DNA from: Cephaloticoccus capnophilus
GTDB lineage: Bacteria > Verrucomicrobiota > Verrucomicrobiia > Opitutales > Opitutaceae
NCBI RefSeq assembly: GCF_001580045.1
Contig: NZ_LSZP01000004.1
Span: 1-64,000, forward strand
Length of the DNA: 64,000 nucleotides
Direction of reading: 5' to 3'
A model generated the notes under the pieces. That model did no database searches, had not been told where the DNA came from, and worked only from the letters and a program-made list of their open reading frames with translations. Numbering within the stretch: the stretch's first letter is position 1; each line of letters starts with the position of its first letter. Positions 1 to 8,996 of the stretch are shown here, piece by piece. A program made the position numbers and the translations under genes.

Positions 1-2
1 CC

Positions 3-1013
3 CCCCCCCAGCCGGAGATTACTTATAAAGATAAGTTAGGTAGCACTTATGGTGCAGTTTTGAATATCTCTGGTGAGGAACATATTAACAATGGTTTTGT
101 AGGAGGAGTGAAATTTAATCCTTCAAGCTCAGGAGCACGTCTTTATATAGATAGTGGGGTTGCGACGATTGATGCTGGGGGGATTCATATTTATAATGGC
201 AAGTGGTCTGAGATTCGTGGGCCTGGGCAACTAACGTCTAACCAGAAGTTTTTAGATATTGTCGCTCATGTGGACACTACGGGAGTGGTTCCTCCCGGGA
301 AGAGAGTACACTATGGGCTCAGAATAGAGTCGGTTATTTCAGGGAAGATGGGGCTTCGGATGAGTGGGAAGCATGAGGGGACTGCCATCGTTTATTTACA
401 GGGAAATCAGAATAATACGTTTACTGGAAATGTGGAGGTTTCCGGTGGAAGCAATTATCTGGCCTTGGGGAAAACGAATGGAGCGATTGCGGTTTTGGGG
501 AATGTTTTTGTGAGTAGCGGGGCAGTGTTGCGCTTTGATGCGAGCCAGCAGCTGCGCTTTACGTCGAATGTAACGCTAAAGAATGCCACACTTTACCATT
601 CTGTCGAAAAAAAAGAAATAAGGAATAAGTTTCATCGCCTGACCGTTTCTGGTAGTAGGGGAGTAGTTTCTTTCGGAAGTGGGGGGACACATTCCCATAA
701 ACGTTACCTGTATATTGACGAGCTAGTGATTGAGGATAAGGCACGTATCGAGGTCAATGAGTGGGCACCGGGGCGGGACTTCTTTTTGGTGAAGAAGACA
801 ATGAATAAGGAAGATCTCGATGCGCTGATGGGGAAAATTCACTTCCGAGGCTGGCTGCCGGGGAGGACGCATTTGGAGTCTTATGACAAGGATTATTGGC
901 AGATCAGCGGAACGCCGGAGCCAAGCACGTACGGAGCGATTTTCGGTGCGCTTGGGCTCGGGCTTTCGGCGTGGAGGGCCCGCCGAAAACGGCGCAGCCA
1001 AGTGGGGCCTTAG
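3..1013 (+). CDS. PEP-CTERM sorting-domain surface protein, 5' end outside window
   Basis: The reading frame is open from the first bases of the window, so the true start and any signal peptide lie upstream. The visible 336 residues are rich in G, S, N and V with beta-strand-like periodicity, as in autotransporter-like or beta-helix surface proteins. The C-terminus is a textbook PEP-CTERM tail: PEPSTYG, then a hydrophobic helix (AIFGALGLGLSAW), then an Arg cluster (RARRKRR). In this family the tail directs exosortase-dependent processing and surface sorting. The body resembles the remnant at 58220-59230: both have a block like LYIDELVIEDKARI followed by GRDFFLV, and a KDYWxIS motif just before the tail. 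GC is lower than in the neighbours. Ligand or function is unknown. Confidence 0.85.
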   Translation, partial: PPQPEITYKDKLGSTYGAVLNISGEEHINNGFVGGVKFNPSSSGARLYIDSGVATIDAGGIHIYNGKWSEIRGPGQLTSNQKFLDIVAHVDTTGVVPPGKRVHYGLRIESVISGKMGLRMSGKHEGTAIVYLQGNQNNTFTGNVEVSGGSNYLALGKTNGAIAVLGNVFVSSGAVLRFDASQQLRFTSNVTLKNATLYHSVEKKEIRNKFHRLTVSGSRGVVSFGSGGTHSHKRYLYIDELVIEDKARIEVNEWAPGRDFFLVKKTMNKEDLDALMGKIHFRGWLPGRTHLESYDKDYWQISGTPEPSTYGAIFGALGLGLSAWRARRKRRSQVGP

Positions 1014-1169
1014 TTTAGGGCTTTGCGTGGAATAGCCGATTGCTTTTCCCGGAGCTCGGCGCACTTGTCCGCGCGTGATGAAGGCTGCCGATTAAACGCG
1101 TCGTTGGGGCCGCTTGCAGAACAAAAGGGGGAGCGGGTTTTCGTGTCCGACCACGCGCCAAAGCGCAGG

Positions 1170-1254
1170 CCTCGCCGTTCACGGCGAGGTCAAGCGAGGT
1201 CATCGTCATATGGAGCCGAAGGCTCCCCTAGCTTGTGGAGGAGAAGCTCCGACC
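1170..1254. repeat. Cluster of three short hairpins between convergent genes
   Basis: Three small inverted repeats lie in the 260-bp gap between the PEP-CTERM stop and the glnS stop. The arms are CCTCGCCG/CGGCGAGG (1170-1177 and 1182-1189), GGAGCC/GGCTCC with a GAA loop (1212-1226), and TGTGG plus GGAG with their complements (about 1235-1254). None has a clear T-run. They may act as a bidirectional terminator or as mRNA 3'-end hairpins. The segment 1149-1165 (GACCACGCGCCAAAGCG) recurs exactly at 24500-24516. Confidence 0.5.
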
Positions 1255-1273
1255 ACAGGGGCGGAGTTCTTCA

Positions 1274-3166
1274 CTATTTGGCCCAAGTGTCGCGCAGGGT
1301 GATGGTGCGGTTGAAGATGAGGCGAGCGTCGCCGTCTGCTGCGGCGTCTTCGTTTTCGGCGACGTCGAGGGTGAAGTAGCCGAGGCGCTCGAACTGGACG
1401 GGTTCGTTGGGCTGGGCGCTGGCAAGTGCGGGTTCTAGGCGGGCACCGTAAACGGTTTCAAGTGAGTGCGGGTTGAGGACTTTTAGGAAATCGTCTTCGG
1501 CGGCGGGTTCGGGCACGGTGAAGAGCCGTTCGTAGAGCCGGACTTCGGCTTCGATCGATTCGGGCGCGCTGACCCAGTGGATGGTGCCTTTTACTTTTTT
1601 GTTGGAGTTGGGCTGGCCCGCGCGGGTGTCGAGTTGGGCGGTCGCGCGCAGTTCGGTCACTGCGCCGGTTGCGGGGTCTTTTACGATTTCGTCGAGGGTG
1701 ATGATGCAGGCGTATTTTAGCCGGACTTCGCCGCCGGGTTTTAGGCGGTGGAATTTGGGCGGGGGGACTTCGGCAAAGTCATCGCGCTCGATGAAGACTT
1801 CGCGGGTGAGGGAGACAGTGCGGGTGCTGGGCGCGTCGTTTTGCGGGTCGTTGGTCGCTTGGCAGGGGATTACTTCGCCTTCGGGGAGGTTGGTTAGGAT
1901 GAGTTTGAGCGGGTGCAGGACGGCGAGGCGACGGGGGGCGGTTTTGTTGAGTTCGTCGCGGAGGGTGTGTTCGAAGAGGGCGATGTCGGTGAGGCCGCCG
2001 TCGTGGGTGGTGATGCCGGTCTCGATGACGAAGCGGCGGAGTGCGGCGGCGGGGATGCCGCGGCGGCGCAGACCGGCGAGCGTGGGCATGCGTGGGTCGT
2101 CCCAGCCGTTTACGGCGCGTTCCTTCACGAGGCGCAGGAGGTTGCGCTTACTCATGAGGGTGTAGCTGGGGATGAGCTTTGCGAATTCGTATTGGTAAGG
2201 GCGCGGTCGAGGGAGGTCGAGGGAGTCGAGCACCCAGTCGTAGAGGGGGCGGTGGGCGACGAATTCGAGCGAGCAACAGCTGTGGGTGACGCCTTCGAGG
2301 TAGTCGCTGAGGCAGTGCGCGTAGTCGTAGAGCGGATAGATGCACCAGCGGTCGGCGGTGTTGTGGTGGGTGATGTGGCGGATGCGGTAGAGGAGCGGGT
2401 CGCGCAGCCAGAGGTTGGGCGAGGCCATGTCGATTTTGGCGCGGAGGGTGCGCGCGCCGTCGGGGAACTCGCCTGCTCGCATGCGGGCGAAGAGGTCTAG
2501 GTTTTCCTCAACTGAGCGGTCGCGGTAGGGGCTGTTTTGGCCGGGAGTGGTGGGCGTGCCGCGATAGCGCTCGGTGTCTTCGGGGCTGAGGTCGCAGACG
2601 TAGGCTTTGCCACGGCGGATGAGTTCGAGGGCGTAGTCGTAGAGGGCGTCGAAGTAGTCGCTGGCGGCGTAGGGCTCGGTGTCGGGCGCGTCGGCGGGGG
2701 CGTGGGGGACGAGGTGGTCGGGGTGGCCGTCGGCGCTGCGGTGGGCGGCGGGGCCTGCACCGCGTGGCTTAAAGGTGAGCTGGGCGTCGGCCCAGTCGTG
2801 GATAAGCCAGCGGATGTCGCGGGTGATGGCGGCGACGTAGTGGGCGTCTTCTTTGGCAGGGTTGGTGTCGTCGAAGCGTAGGTGGCAGCGGCCGGCGTTT
2901 TCGCGGGCGATGCCGAAGTTTAGGCAAATGGCGCGGGCGTGGCCGAGGTGCAGGTAGCCGTTGGGCTCGGGAGGGAAGCGGGTGACGATTTGCGGATAAC
3001 GGTTTTCCGCGACGTGGGCGGCGACGATGTCGCGGATGAAATCGGTGGGGGAGGTGCGCAGGGCGGCGTCAGCCGCCAAGGCTGACGCACTTGTCGCCGC
3101 CGCGGCTGGCGCAGGTGTCGCTGCTGAGCTGTCGCTTTCTAAGCCAGTGTCGGTTGGAGTGATCAT
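1274..3166 (-). CDS. glnS: Glutaminyl-tRNA synthetase
   Basis: Class I aminoacyl-tRNA synthetase that charges tRNA-Gln directly in the cytoplasm. The HIGH signature is HLGH at residues 73-76 after PPEPNGY, and the KMSKS loop is LMSKR at about 337-341, the form typical of GlnRS. DDTNPAKE follows the nucleotide-binding fold. At 630 residues it is longer than the usual ~555. The first ~40 residues are Ala/Thr-rich and probably disordered, and there is an extra Pro/His/Ala-rich stretch at about residues 132-168, just before ASDYFDALY. Start at 3166 gives the full N-terminal extension; a later start is not excluded. It is separated by 86 bp from the upstream pyrophosphatase gene on the same strand. 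Confidence 0.95.
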   Translation of the reverse strand: MITPTDTGLESDSSAATPAPAAAATSASALAADAALRTSPTDFIRDIVAAHVAENRYPQIVTRFPPEPNGYLHLGHARAICLNFGIARENAGRCHLRFDDTNPAKEDAHYVAAITRDIRWLIHDWADAQLTFKPRGAGPAAHRSADGHPDHLVPHAPADAPDTEPYAASDYFDALYDYALELIRRGKAYVCDLSPEDTERYRGTPTTPGQNSPYRDRSVEENLDLFARMRAGEFPDGARTLRAKIDMASPNLWLRDPLLYRIRHITHHNTADRWCIYPLYDYAHCLSDYLEGVTHSCCSLEFVAHRPLYDWVLDSLDLPRPRPYQYEFAKLIPSYTLMSKRNLLRLVKERAVNGWDDPRMPTLAGLRRRGIPAAALRRFVIETGITTHDGGLTDIALFEHTLRDELNKTAPRRLAVLHPLKLILTNLPEGEVIPCQATNDPQNDAPSTRTVSLTREVFIERDDFAEVPPPKFHRLKPGGEVRLKYACIITLDEIVKDPATGAVTELRATAQLDTRAGQPNSNKKVKGTIHWVSAPESIEAEVRLYERLFTVPEPAAEDDFLKVLNPHSLETVYGARLEPALASAQPNEPVQFERLGYFTLDVAENEDAAADGDARLIFNRTITLRDTWAK

Positions 3167-3252
3167 TCGTTAAAGTATGGGTTTGCTGGGAGTGTGCCGC
3201 AGCCTGCTGCTTGTTCCGTCTTTTGGGCCGGAGTGCGTTGCGGACGCTTGGC

Positions 3253-4992
3253 TTACCTGTGTGGGGCGGGGTTTGCGGGGAGCTCGTCGTCATCGGCCAT
3301 TTCCCGGAGCAGGCTGCCGAGGTAGGGGATGAGTTGCTTTTTGCGACTGACGATGCCGGGGAGCTCAAAGCTTTCCTCGTTTTTTACATGGGGGTAGGTG
3401 ATGCGGCTGATGACGCTGGGGTCGCCTTTGACGAGGAGGACGGAGTTTTGTGTGTTGATGTCGGTGACGAGCAGGCAGGCAAAGGCGAGGGCTTCGGTGT
3501 CGCGCAGGTCTTGCAGGGCTTGTTCGATTGCGGTGGCGTGCTTCCAGAAGTTGCGGAAGCCGAGTTCCTCGACTTGAGAAACGGAGAAGCGGACGCCTTC
3601 CTCGGTGTAGATTTTAAAGTCGGCGCGGACGACTTGCTTCGCGGGGTTGCCGAGAATGACCGAGCCGGAACTAAAGATTTGGTCCGCGAGCTGGTTGGGA
3701 TCCACGGCGGCGATGCCCGAGAGCCAGCGGAGGATTTCGGCATCTTTGGCAGTGGCGGTCGGGCCTTTGAGGAGGAGCGTGTCGGTGATGAGTCCGGACA
3801 TCATGATGCCGGCGAGGTCGGGCGTGGGGGTGAGCCCTTCGCGGCGGTAGAGGTCGGCGACGATGGTGCAGGTGGAGCCGACGGGCTCGTTGATGAAGAG
3901 GATGGGCTGCTGGGTATTGATGGGGCCGAGTCGGTGGTGGTCGATGATTTCGACGATGCGGGCTTGGTCGGCACCGGGGACGGCTTGCGTCATTTCGTTG
4001 TGGTCGACGAGGACGAGGCGTTTACCCACGGGGCGCAGTAGGTCGCTTTTGGTGAGAATGCCTTGGAGCGTGCCGTTTGCATCGGCGACGAGGAGCGCGT
4101 GCGAGGAGTGCGGGCTGAACTGTTTACGCGCGAGGGTGAGCGGCAGGTCGGCACTGAGGGTTTTAAAATCGCGGTCGATAATCCGTTCTAGGGTCGAGGC
4201 AGTGCGGACAATCCAAGCGGTGGTGGCGGTGTCGTGTGGGCTGGAGAGGATGCATGTTCCGCGCTCGGTAGCGAGGGCGACGACTTCGGGATCGACGGCG
4301 CGGCCTCCGCTAACGATGAGCGCGCGGCTGCCGATCTCGATGGCGCGGAGCTGCACGTTTTTTCGGTCGCCGACGATTGTGATGGATTGGGAGGCGGGGA
4401 TATTCTCGCGCTCGGACATTTTCCAAAAGCTGGCGATGTCCATTGCCGCAATGTGGACGTAGAGGGTTTCGAGCCGGTCAATGTCGGTGGCGGTGAGGAT
4501 GGTCGCCGAGAGCGAGCGGACGATGCGGCTAAGGCTGGTGTGCACCTCGCGCATCCGGCGCGGGTCTTGGGTGTGCGGGACGAAGAAGCCGCCCATTTGC
4601 GCGAGGGAGAGGCTGCCGAGAATTTTGCGGTCTTTGTCGGTGATGGGCAGCACACTCACGCCGCGCCGCTCGAAGACTTCGAGCGCTTCGAAGCACGTCG
4701 CGTCGTCGCTTATGTGGACGACGTCGCTAGTCATGAGGTCGTGCACGCGCGGGAACACGTCGCTCAAGTAGAGAGGGAGCGGCTGGTTGAAGCGATGTAG
4801 GATGGTATCGATTCGGACGTTGGAATTGCCACAGCGGGCGGCGACGAAGTTTGGCTCGCCGCGTTGTTCCTTAAACGCCGTATAAGCGATCGCCGCACAA
4901 ATAGCGTCGGCATCGGGGTTCTTGTGCCCGATGACGTAGGTGATTTCCCGAGAGTTGGTTGGTGCGGCAGGGGCAGGAGTGGCAGGGGACAT
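3253..4992 (-). CDS. ppaC: Family II Mn-dependent inorganic pyrophosphatase with CBS-DRTGG-CBS regulatory insert
   Basis: Hydrolyses pyrophosphate and pulls biosynthetic reactions forward. The DHH-type catalytic domain shows GHKNPDAD near the N-terminus, VDHNEM, then IDHHRLG, and the C-terminal DHHA2 part carries the substrate-binding SRKKQ. Between the first and second catalytic motifs lies a ~250-residue insert: a CBS motif (MTSDVV...GVSVLPITD), a DRTGG-like segment (VGDRKN...ALIVSGGR) and a second CBS half (SSHALLVADANGTLQGI). In characterised homologues such inserts bind adenine nucleotides and regulate activity. I chose the Met at 4992 (579 residues), which begins MSPATPAPAA; an in-frame Met at 5031 would add 13 residues. 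Confidence 0.93.
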   Translation of the reverse strand: MSPATPAPAAPTNSREITYVIGHKNPDADAICAAIAYTAFKEQRGEPNFVAARCGNSNVRIDTILHRFNQPLPLYLSDVFPRVHDLMTSDVVHISDDATCFEALEVFERRGVSVLPITDKDRKILGSLSLAQMGGFFVPHTQDPRRMREVHTSLSRIVRSLSATILTATDIDRLETLYVHIAAMDIASFWKMSERENIPASQSITIVGDRKNVQLRAIEIGSRALIVSGGRAVDPEVVALATERGTCILSSPHDTATTAWIVRTASTLERIIDRDFKTLSADLPLTLARKQFSPHSSHALLVADANGTLQGILTKSDLLRPVGKRLVLVDHNEMTQAVPGADQARIVEIIDHHRLGPINTQQPILFINEPVGSTCTIVADLYRREGLTPTPDLAGIMMSGLITDTLLLKGPTATAKDAEILRWLSGIAAVDPNQLADQIFSSGSVILGNPAKQVVRADFKIYTEEGVRFSVSQVEELGFRNFWKHATAIEQALQDLRDTEALAFACLLVTDINTQNSVLLVKGDPSVISRITYPHVKNEESFELPGIVSRKKQLIPYLGSLLREMADDDELPANPAPHR

Positions 4993-5192
4993 GGGTGTGT
5001 TGTGTACAGGGAGGAGGCGGGCATAACGCATGCCACGTTAGCGGGATACGGGAAGCTCAATTGCGGGTGAGAATTAAGTCGCGCGCTGAAATTTTGCTGC
5101 GGGCCGTTTGCCGCGGGCCGGGCACATGAGATTTACTGCACGGCCTGCCGTGCTCATTTTTATGTATCTATATTGAAACTACGACTGAGTGA

Positions 5193-5975
5193 TTACGAAG
5201 AAGGCGCGGGCGTGCCGCTGGGTAGGCCGATGCCACCGCGACTGGTCGCCCAGACTTTTATTCCCGGGCGGCGAGGGAGGGCTTCCAAGAGGTTGTCGGT
5301 GCGCTGGCCGGTCTGCGTGTTGATAAACTTGGCCGAGGCGGTGTCGGAGAAGAACTCTACGTTTCCGCCGAGGAAGACGACGTAGCCGCCCGTGTCGCCG
5401 TAAACGCCGTTTGCCGGATCCCAGGATCCGGTGGGCAAGAGTCCGCGAGTAAAGGCCACTGGCGTGGTTGCCGGGTCACTCATTCGCAAGCCGCCTACGA
5501 ATTCCCAACTCAGCTCGCGCCCGGTGCTAAAGGCAGCGTCGACGAGGTTGCGGTTTTGCGGGTTGAGGATGGTGGGCGGCATTGTGCCATCGAAGGCGGG
5601 GTCGACTTGCGAGAAGTACATGCTCGGCTCGTTGAGCGAACCGGCGCGCGCGAGGAGCCCGGGCCATAGGAAGACGTTCTCAGTTGCGGAGAGCAGCCCG
5701 GGCACATCGGGGTTGGGTAATCGGTCGTTATTATCCGCTGCGTAGGTGAGGGCGGCTTGGATGACTTGGCGCAGGTTGCTGCCATCAACCGAGCGTTGGG
5801 CGCGCGCGCGTACGCCGTTGACGGTGGGGATGATGATTGCGGCCAAGATGCCGATGATCGCGATCACGGTGAGTAGCTCAATGAGCGTAAAGCCCGCGGT
5901 CGCGGACGAGGCGGCAGGCTGTTTTTCGGCGTTTTTCGCCGCGTTACTTTGGGGGGATTTGGGTGCGTCAATCAT
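5193..5975 (-). CDS. Type IV pilin-like / pseudopilin (prepilin-type N-terminal cleavage/methylation) protein
   Basis: After a ~28-residue polar leader there is a classical prepilin peptidase site, G|FTLIELL, with the conserved Glu at +5, followed by a hydrophobic helix (TVIAIIGILAAIIIP). The rest is a globular domain beginning NGVRARAQRSVDGSNLRQ, the pattern of the large families of major-pseudopilin-like proteins in Verrucomicrobia and Planctomycetes. I see no other pilus or type II secretion genes nearby, so its machinery must be encoded elsewhere. Start at 5975 (MIDAPKS) gives a compact leader; an upstream Met at 6077 is possible but would put 34 further residues before it. Function beyond envelope or filament location is not predictable. 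Confidence 0.88.
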   Translation of the reverse strand: MIDAPKSPQSNAAKNAEKQPAASSATAGFTLIELLTVIAIIGILAAIIIPTVNGVRARAQRSVDGSNLRQVIQAALTYAADNNDRLPNPDVPGLLSATENVFLWPGLLARAGSLNEPSMYFSQVDPAFDGTMPPTILNPQNRNLVDAAFSTGRELSWEFVGGLRMSDPATTPVAFTRGLLPTGSWDPANGVYGDTGGYVVFLGGNVEFFSDTASAKFINTQTGQRTDNLLEALPRRPGIKVWATSRGGIGLPSGTPAPSS

Positions 5976-6121
5976 GGGGAACAGGGGGTGCCGCGCAACG
6001 TCGCCCGAGAGGCATTTTACGCAAATGCGCATTAAAGAAACGAATGTGTGCCATCGTGCACTTAGCGGACTCGACAAAGCGTTGCGCCGCGCCCTAGCGT
6101 CCCGCCTCCTTTTGCTGACTT

Positions 6122-6988
6122 ATGAAAATTTACCTCGATGGGCAGTTTGTGGATTCTGCTGATGCCAAAATCTCCGTTTTCGATCATGGTTTGCTTTATG
6201 GGGATGGCGTGTTCGAGGGCATCCGCCTGTACGGAGGGAATGTGTTTCGACTAGAGGAGCACCTGGAGCGGCTCGAATACTCGGCGCGCGCCGTCATGCT
6301 CGATATCCCGCATACGCGGGCCGAGCTCAGCGAAATCGTTTGCGAGACATGTCGGCAAAACGAGCTCACCGATGCGTATATCCGGCTAGTCGTTACGCGC
6401 GGCATTGGCGACCTCGGGCTGGCCCCGTGGACTTGCCCAAAGCCCTCGGTTTTCGTTATCGCCAGCAAGATCTCCCTGTATCCTCAAGAGTACTACGATA
6501 ACGGGCTAGCAATCGTCACCGTGCCCACACGCCGTATCGCCCCCGGGGCACTCCCCGCGACGGTTAAGTCGCTCAACTACCTGAACAATATTTTGGGCAA
6601 GATTGAGGCCAAGCAGTTTGGCGCGTTGGAGGCGATTATGCTCAACGAGCAGGGCTACGTCGCCGAGTGCACGGCGGATAACATCTTTATCGTGCACAAG
6701 GGCGAACTCATCACGCCCGCCACGAGCCAAGGTGCGCTCAAGGGCATCACACGCGATGCGGTGCTCGATATCGCTGCCGAGCTGGGCGTGCCGCTGCGCG
6801 ATGCAAACATGACGCGCTACGACGTGTGGTGTGCTGACGAGTGCTTCCTTACTGGCTCGGGTGCGGAGGTCGTGCCGGTGATCGCGCTCGACGGGCGGCG
6901 GATCGGCGACGGGCGGCCCGGGCCGATTACGCGCGATGTGTTGGCGTCTTTCCGTCGCCGTGTGCTCGTCGAGGGGACGCGTATTTAA
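6122..6988 (+). CDS. ilvE: Class IV aminotransferase, probable branched-chain amino acid aminotransferase
   Basis: PLP enzyme of fold type IV, 288 residues. Family features are FDHGLLYGDGVFEGIR near the N-terminus, YIRLVVTRG, the PLP lysine in TVKSLNYLNNIL, and TADNIFIV, followed by LTGSGAEVVPV near the C-terminus. It would perform the last step of Val, Leu and Ile synthesis, transferring an amino group from glutamate. D-amino-acid aminotransferase and 4-amino-4-deoxychorismate lyase share this fold. I favour IlvE because of EGIRLY and because ilvN and ilvC lie about 5 kb downstream on the same strand. The 240 bp downstream separate it from mcsA. Confidence 0.85.
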   Translation: MKIYLDGQFVDSADAKISVFDHGLLYGDGVFEGIRLYGGNVFRLEEHLERLEYSARAVMLDIPHTRAELSEIVCETCRQNELTDAYIRLVVTRGIGDLGLAPWTCPKPSVFVIASKISLYPQEYYDNGLAIVTVPTRRIAPGALPATVKSLNYLNNILGKIEAKQFGALEAIMLNEQGYVAECTADNIFIVHKGELITPATSQGALKGITRDAVLDIAAELGVPLRDANMTRYDVWCADECFLTGSGAEVVPVIALDGRRIGDGRPGPITRDVLASFRRRVLVEGTRI

Positions 6989-7229
6989 GCGCTGAGCCAC
7001 TTCGGGCATTTGGGCGCGTCGCGCGTTGCGGCGCGTCTTTGGTTTTACTCGGACTGCTAGGCCGAACAGGGAGGCGACGCAGCTCGAGTTACACTTATAA
7101 CTCCTGTGCCACTCTGTCGCGGCCTGCTGTGCCCAACGGGCGACATTGGCGCGGGATTACCTGGCTATGTGCGCTTGCTAGATTGTTACATCTTGGCAGC
7201 TTAGGCGGTATAACGCGCTCCTTCTCCCT

Positions 7230-7781
7230 ATGGCTAACCCTCTCAAATGTGATCTTTGCGAAAAGCCCGCCACTGTGCACTTGACGCAGATCGTGAACAG
7301 CAAAGTTCACAAGGTGGACCTGTGCGAGGAGTGCGCCAAGGCCAAGGGCGTCACTGATCCGACCGGCCTTTCGCTTTCGGATCTCCTTCTCGGAGCGTCG
7401 CTTGCTAACGCCAGCACGAGCGAGGGCGCCGCCGCCGCGCTCACTCATCCCTTTGCCCCGTCGCCCGCCATTCTGCGTTGCGAAAAGTGCGGCTATACGG
7501 AGGTCGAGTTTAAGAAGACGGGGCACCTCGGTTGTCCCGATTGCTACGAGACCTTTGAGCCGCACATTGAGGGCATGCTCGAAAAGATGCACAAAGGCAC
7601 CGCCCACCTCGGCAAAGCCCCGCAACGTGCGCTCGCCCGCCAAAACCTGCACCGTCGCCTAAACGAACTCAACGATGCCCTCAGCGAAGCCATTAAAACC
7701 GAGCGGTACGAAGACGCCGCCCGCTGCCGCGATGAAATCAACGAAGTCAAACAGGCCTTCGGGCAAGAGCCGCCGCGTTAA
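7230..7781 (+). CDS. mcsA: McsA-like zinc-finger activator of protein arginine kinase (UvrB/UvrC motif)
   Basis: 183 residues with four CxxC motifs (CDLC and CEEC near the N-terminus, CEKC and CPDC in the middle), matching the two zinc-binding modules of McsA. A C-terminal UVR motif contains LNDALSEAIKTERYEDAARCRDEI. In Firmicutes McsA activates the arginine kinase McsB and helps deliver clients to ClpC. Its 3' end overlaps the mcsB start by 50 bp, and clpC follows, so the three genes form the same functional cluster as in Bacillus. No ctsR-like repressor gene precedes it. Confidence 0.93.
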   Translation: MANPLKCDLCEKPATVHLTQIVNSKVHKVDLCEECAKAKGVTDPTGLSLSDLLLGASLANASTSEGAAAALTHPFAPSPAILRCEKCGYTEVEFKKTGHLGCPDCYETFEPHIEGMLEKMHKGTAHLGKAPQRALARQNLHRRLNELNDALSEAIKTERYEDAARCRDEINEVKQAFGQEPPR

Positions 7782-8904
7782 GCCGCTCACGCTTGAGACG
7801 CTCCTCGACGCGCCCTCCGAACTCGCGACCGACCTCGCGAGCAGCGAGTCCGTCGTGCTCATGACGCGCATCCGCCTCGCGCGAAACCTCGCCGCAACGC
7901 CCTTCCCGGGCTGGGCGGGGGCCGAGCAGCGCGAGGACGCCTACGAGACTTGCCGCGCCGCGCTCAACGCCGTGTCCCCGATGCGGCGCGGGCTCAGCCT
8001 TAGCGTTGCCGAGCTTGGCGACCTCGAAAAACAAATCTTGGTCGAGCGGCACCTCATCAGCCGCGAGCTCAGCGACACAAAGGCCAGTGCAGGTGTGGTC
8101 ATCAGTGCTGACCAATCCCTCTCGGTAATGATTAACGAGGAGGACCACTTGCGCATCCAATCTCTGCGCCCGGGCTTCCAACTTGCCAAAGCCTGGAGCG
8201 CGATCAACGACCTCGACACCGCGCTCGAAGAGCACCTCAACTACGCGTTTTCGCAAGAGCGCGGCTATCTGACCGCTTGCCCGACGAATCTGGGCACCGG
8301 CATGCGCGCCTCGGCTATGATGCACCTGCCCGGCCTCGTCATCAGCGGGCAAATGGAAAAAATCGTCCGCGCCGTAAACCAGCTCGGGATGGTCGTGCGC
8401 GGGCTTTTTGGCGAAGGCTCGGAGGCTAGCGGCAGTATTTTCCAAATTTCCAACCAGACCACGCTTGGCGAGTCTGAGACCGACATCCTTAGCCGCCTCT
8501 CCAGCGTCCTCAGCACGATTGGCGGCCACGAACGCAACGCCCGCGCCCGCCTCCTCGAAAGCGACGCCAGCACGCTCTTCGACAAGATTGGCCGCGCCTA
8601 CGGTATCTTGCGCAATAGCCACCTGCTCAACTCCTCCGAGGCCATGAACCTGCTCTCGCTGCTTCGGCTCGGCGTCGACTTGGGCAATTTCCCCGCGACC
8701 GAACGCTCGCGCATCGATCGCCTTTTTATGGAGACGCAGCCCGGCCACCTCCAACGCGCCCGCAAAGGCGAGCTCGACCCGCAGCAGCGCGACCTGCTCC
8801 GCGCGGCTCTCCTTCGCGCAGAGTTTGCCAAGGTCGCCGCTCCCGCTTTCAGTGCGCCGCTTCCCTCGTCCGACCAGCCCACGCCCGAGCCCGAAACCCT
8901 TTAG
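7732..8904 (+). CDS. mcsB: Protein arginine kinase McsB
   Basis: ATP:guanido phosphotransferase-type kinase of 390 residues that phosphorylates arginine side chains, tagging proteins for ClpC-dependent degradation. Family motifs are LMTRIRLARN, VISADQSLSVMINEEDHLRIQ (the NEEDH loop) and CPTNLGTGMRASA, containing the conserved cysteine-loop region. I chose the ATG at 7732 (MKSTKSN...), which lies inside the mcsA 3' end; an in-frame Met at 7675 would extend the overlap. Overlap with mcsA suggests translational coupling; clpC starts 92 bp downstream. The C-terminal ~20 residues are Pro/Ser-rich. Confidence 0.93.
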   Translation: MKSTKSNRPSGKSRRVKPLTLETLLDAPSELATDLASSESVVLMTRIRLARNLAATPFPGWAGAEQREDAYETCRAALNAVSPMRRGLSLSVAELGDLEKQILVERHLISRELSDTKASAGVVISADQSLSVMINEEDHLRIQSLRPGFQLAKAWSAINDLDTALEEHLNYAFSQERGYLTACPTNLGTGMRASAMMHLPGLVISGQMEKIVRAVNQLGMVVRGLFGEGSEASGSIFQISNQTTLGESETDILSRLSSVLSTIGGHERNARARLLESDASTLFDKIGRAYGILRNSHLLNSSEAMNLLSLLRLGVDLGNFPATERSRIDRLFMETQPGHLQRARKGELDPQQRDLLRAALLRAEFAKVAAPAFSAPLPSSDQPTPEPETL

Positions 8905-8996
8905 AAAAACGCCGCCCTCACCGCCGCGTTTCTCGCAACCCAAGCACGGGCCCAGCTCCCCCAGCTAATCAACCCTTTACTCAAAAAAACGCCGCC

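Noticed and set aside
3211-4041. 276-residue rightward frame opposite the pyrophosphatase gene
   Set aside because: Val/Gly/Asp-rich shadow of the real leftward gene, with no family motif.
7747-8943. Long antisense reading frame (398 residues) opposite mcsB
   Set aside because: It mirrors the codon structure of the McsB gene, has no recognisable domain, and high GC makes long antisense frames common.
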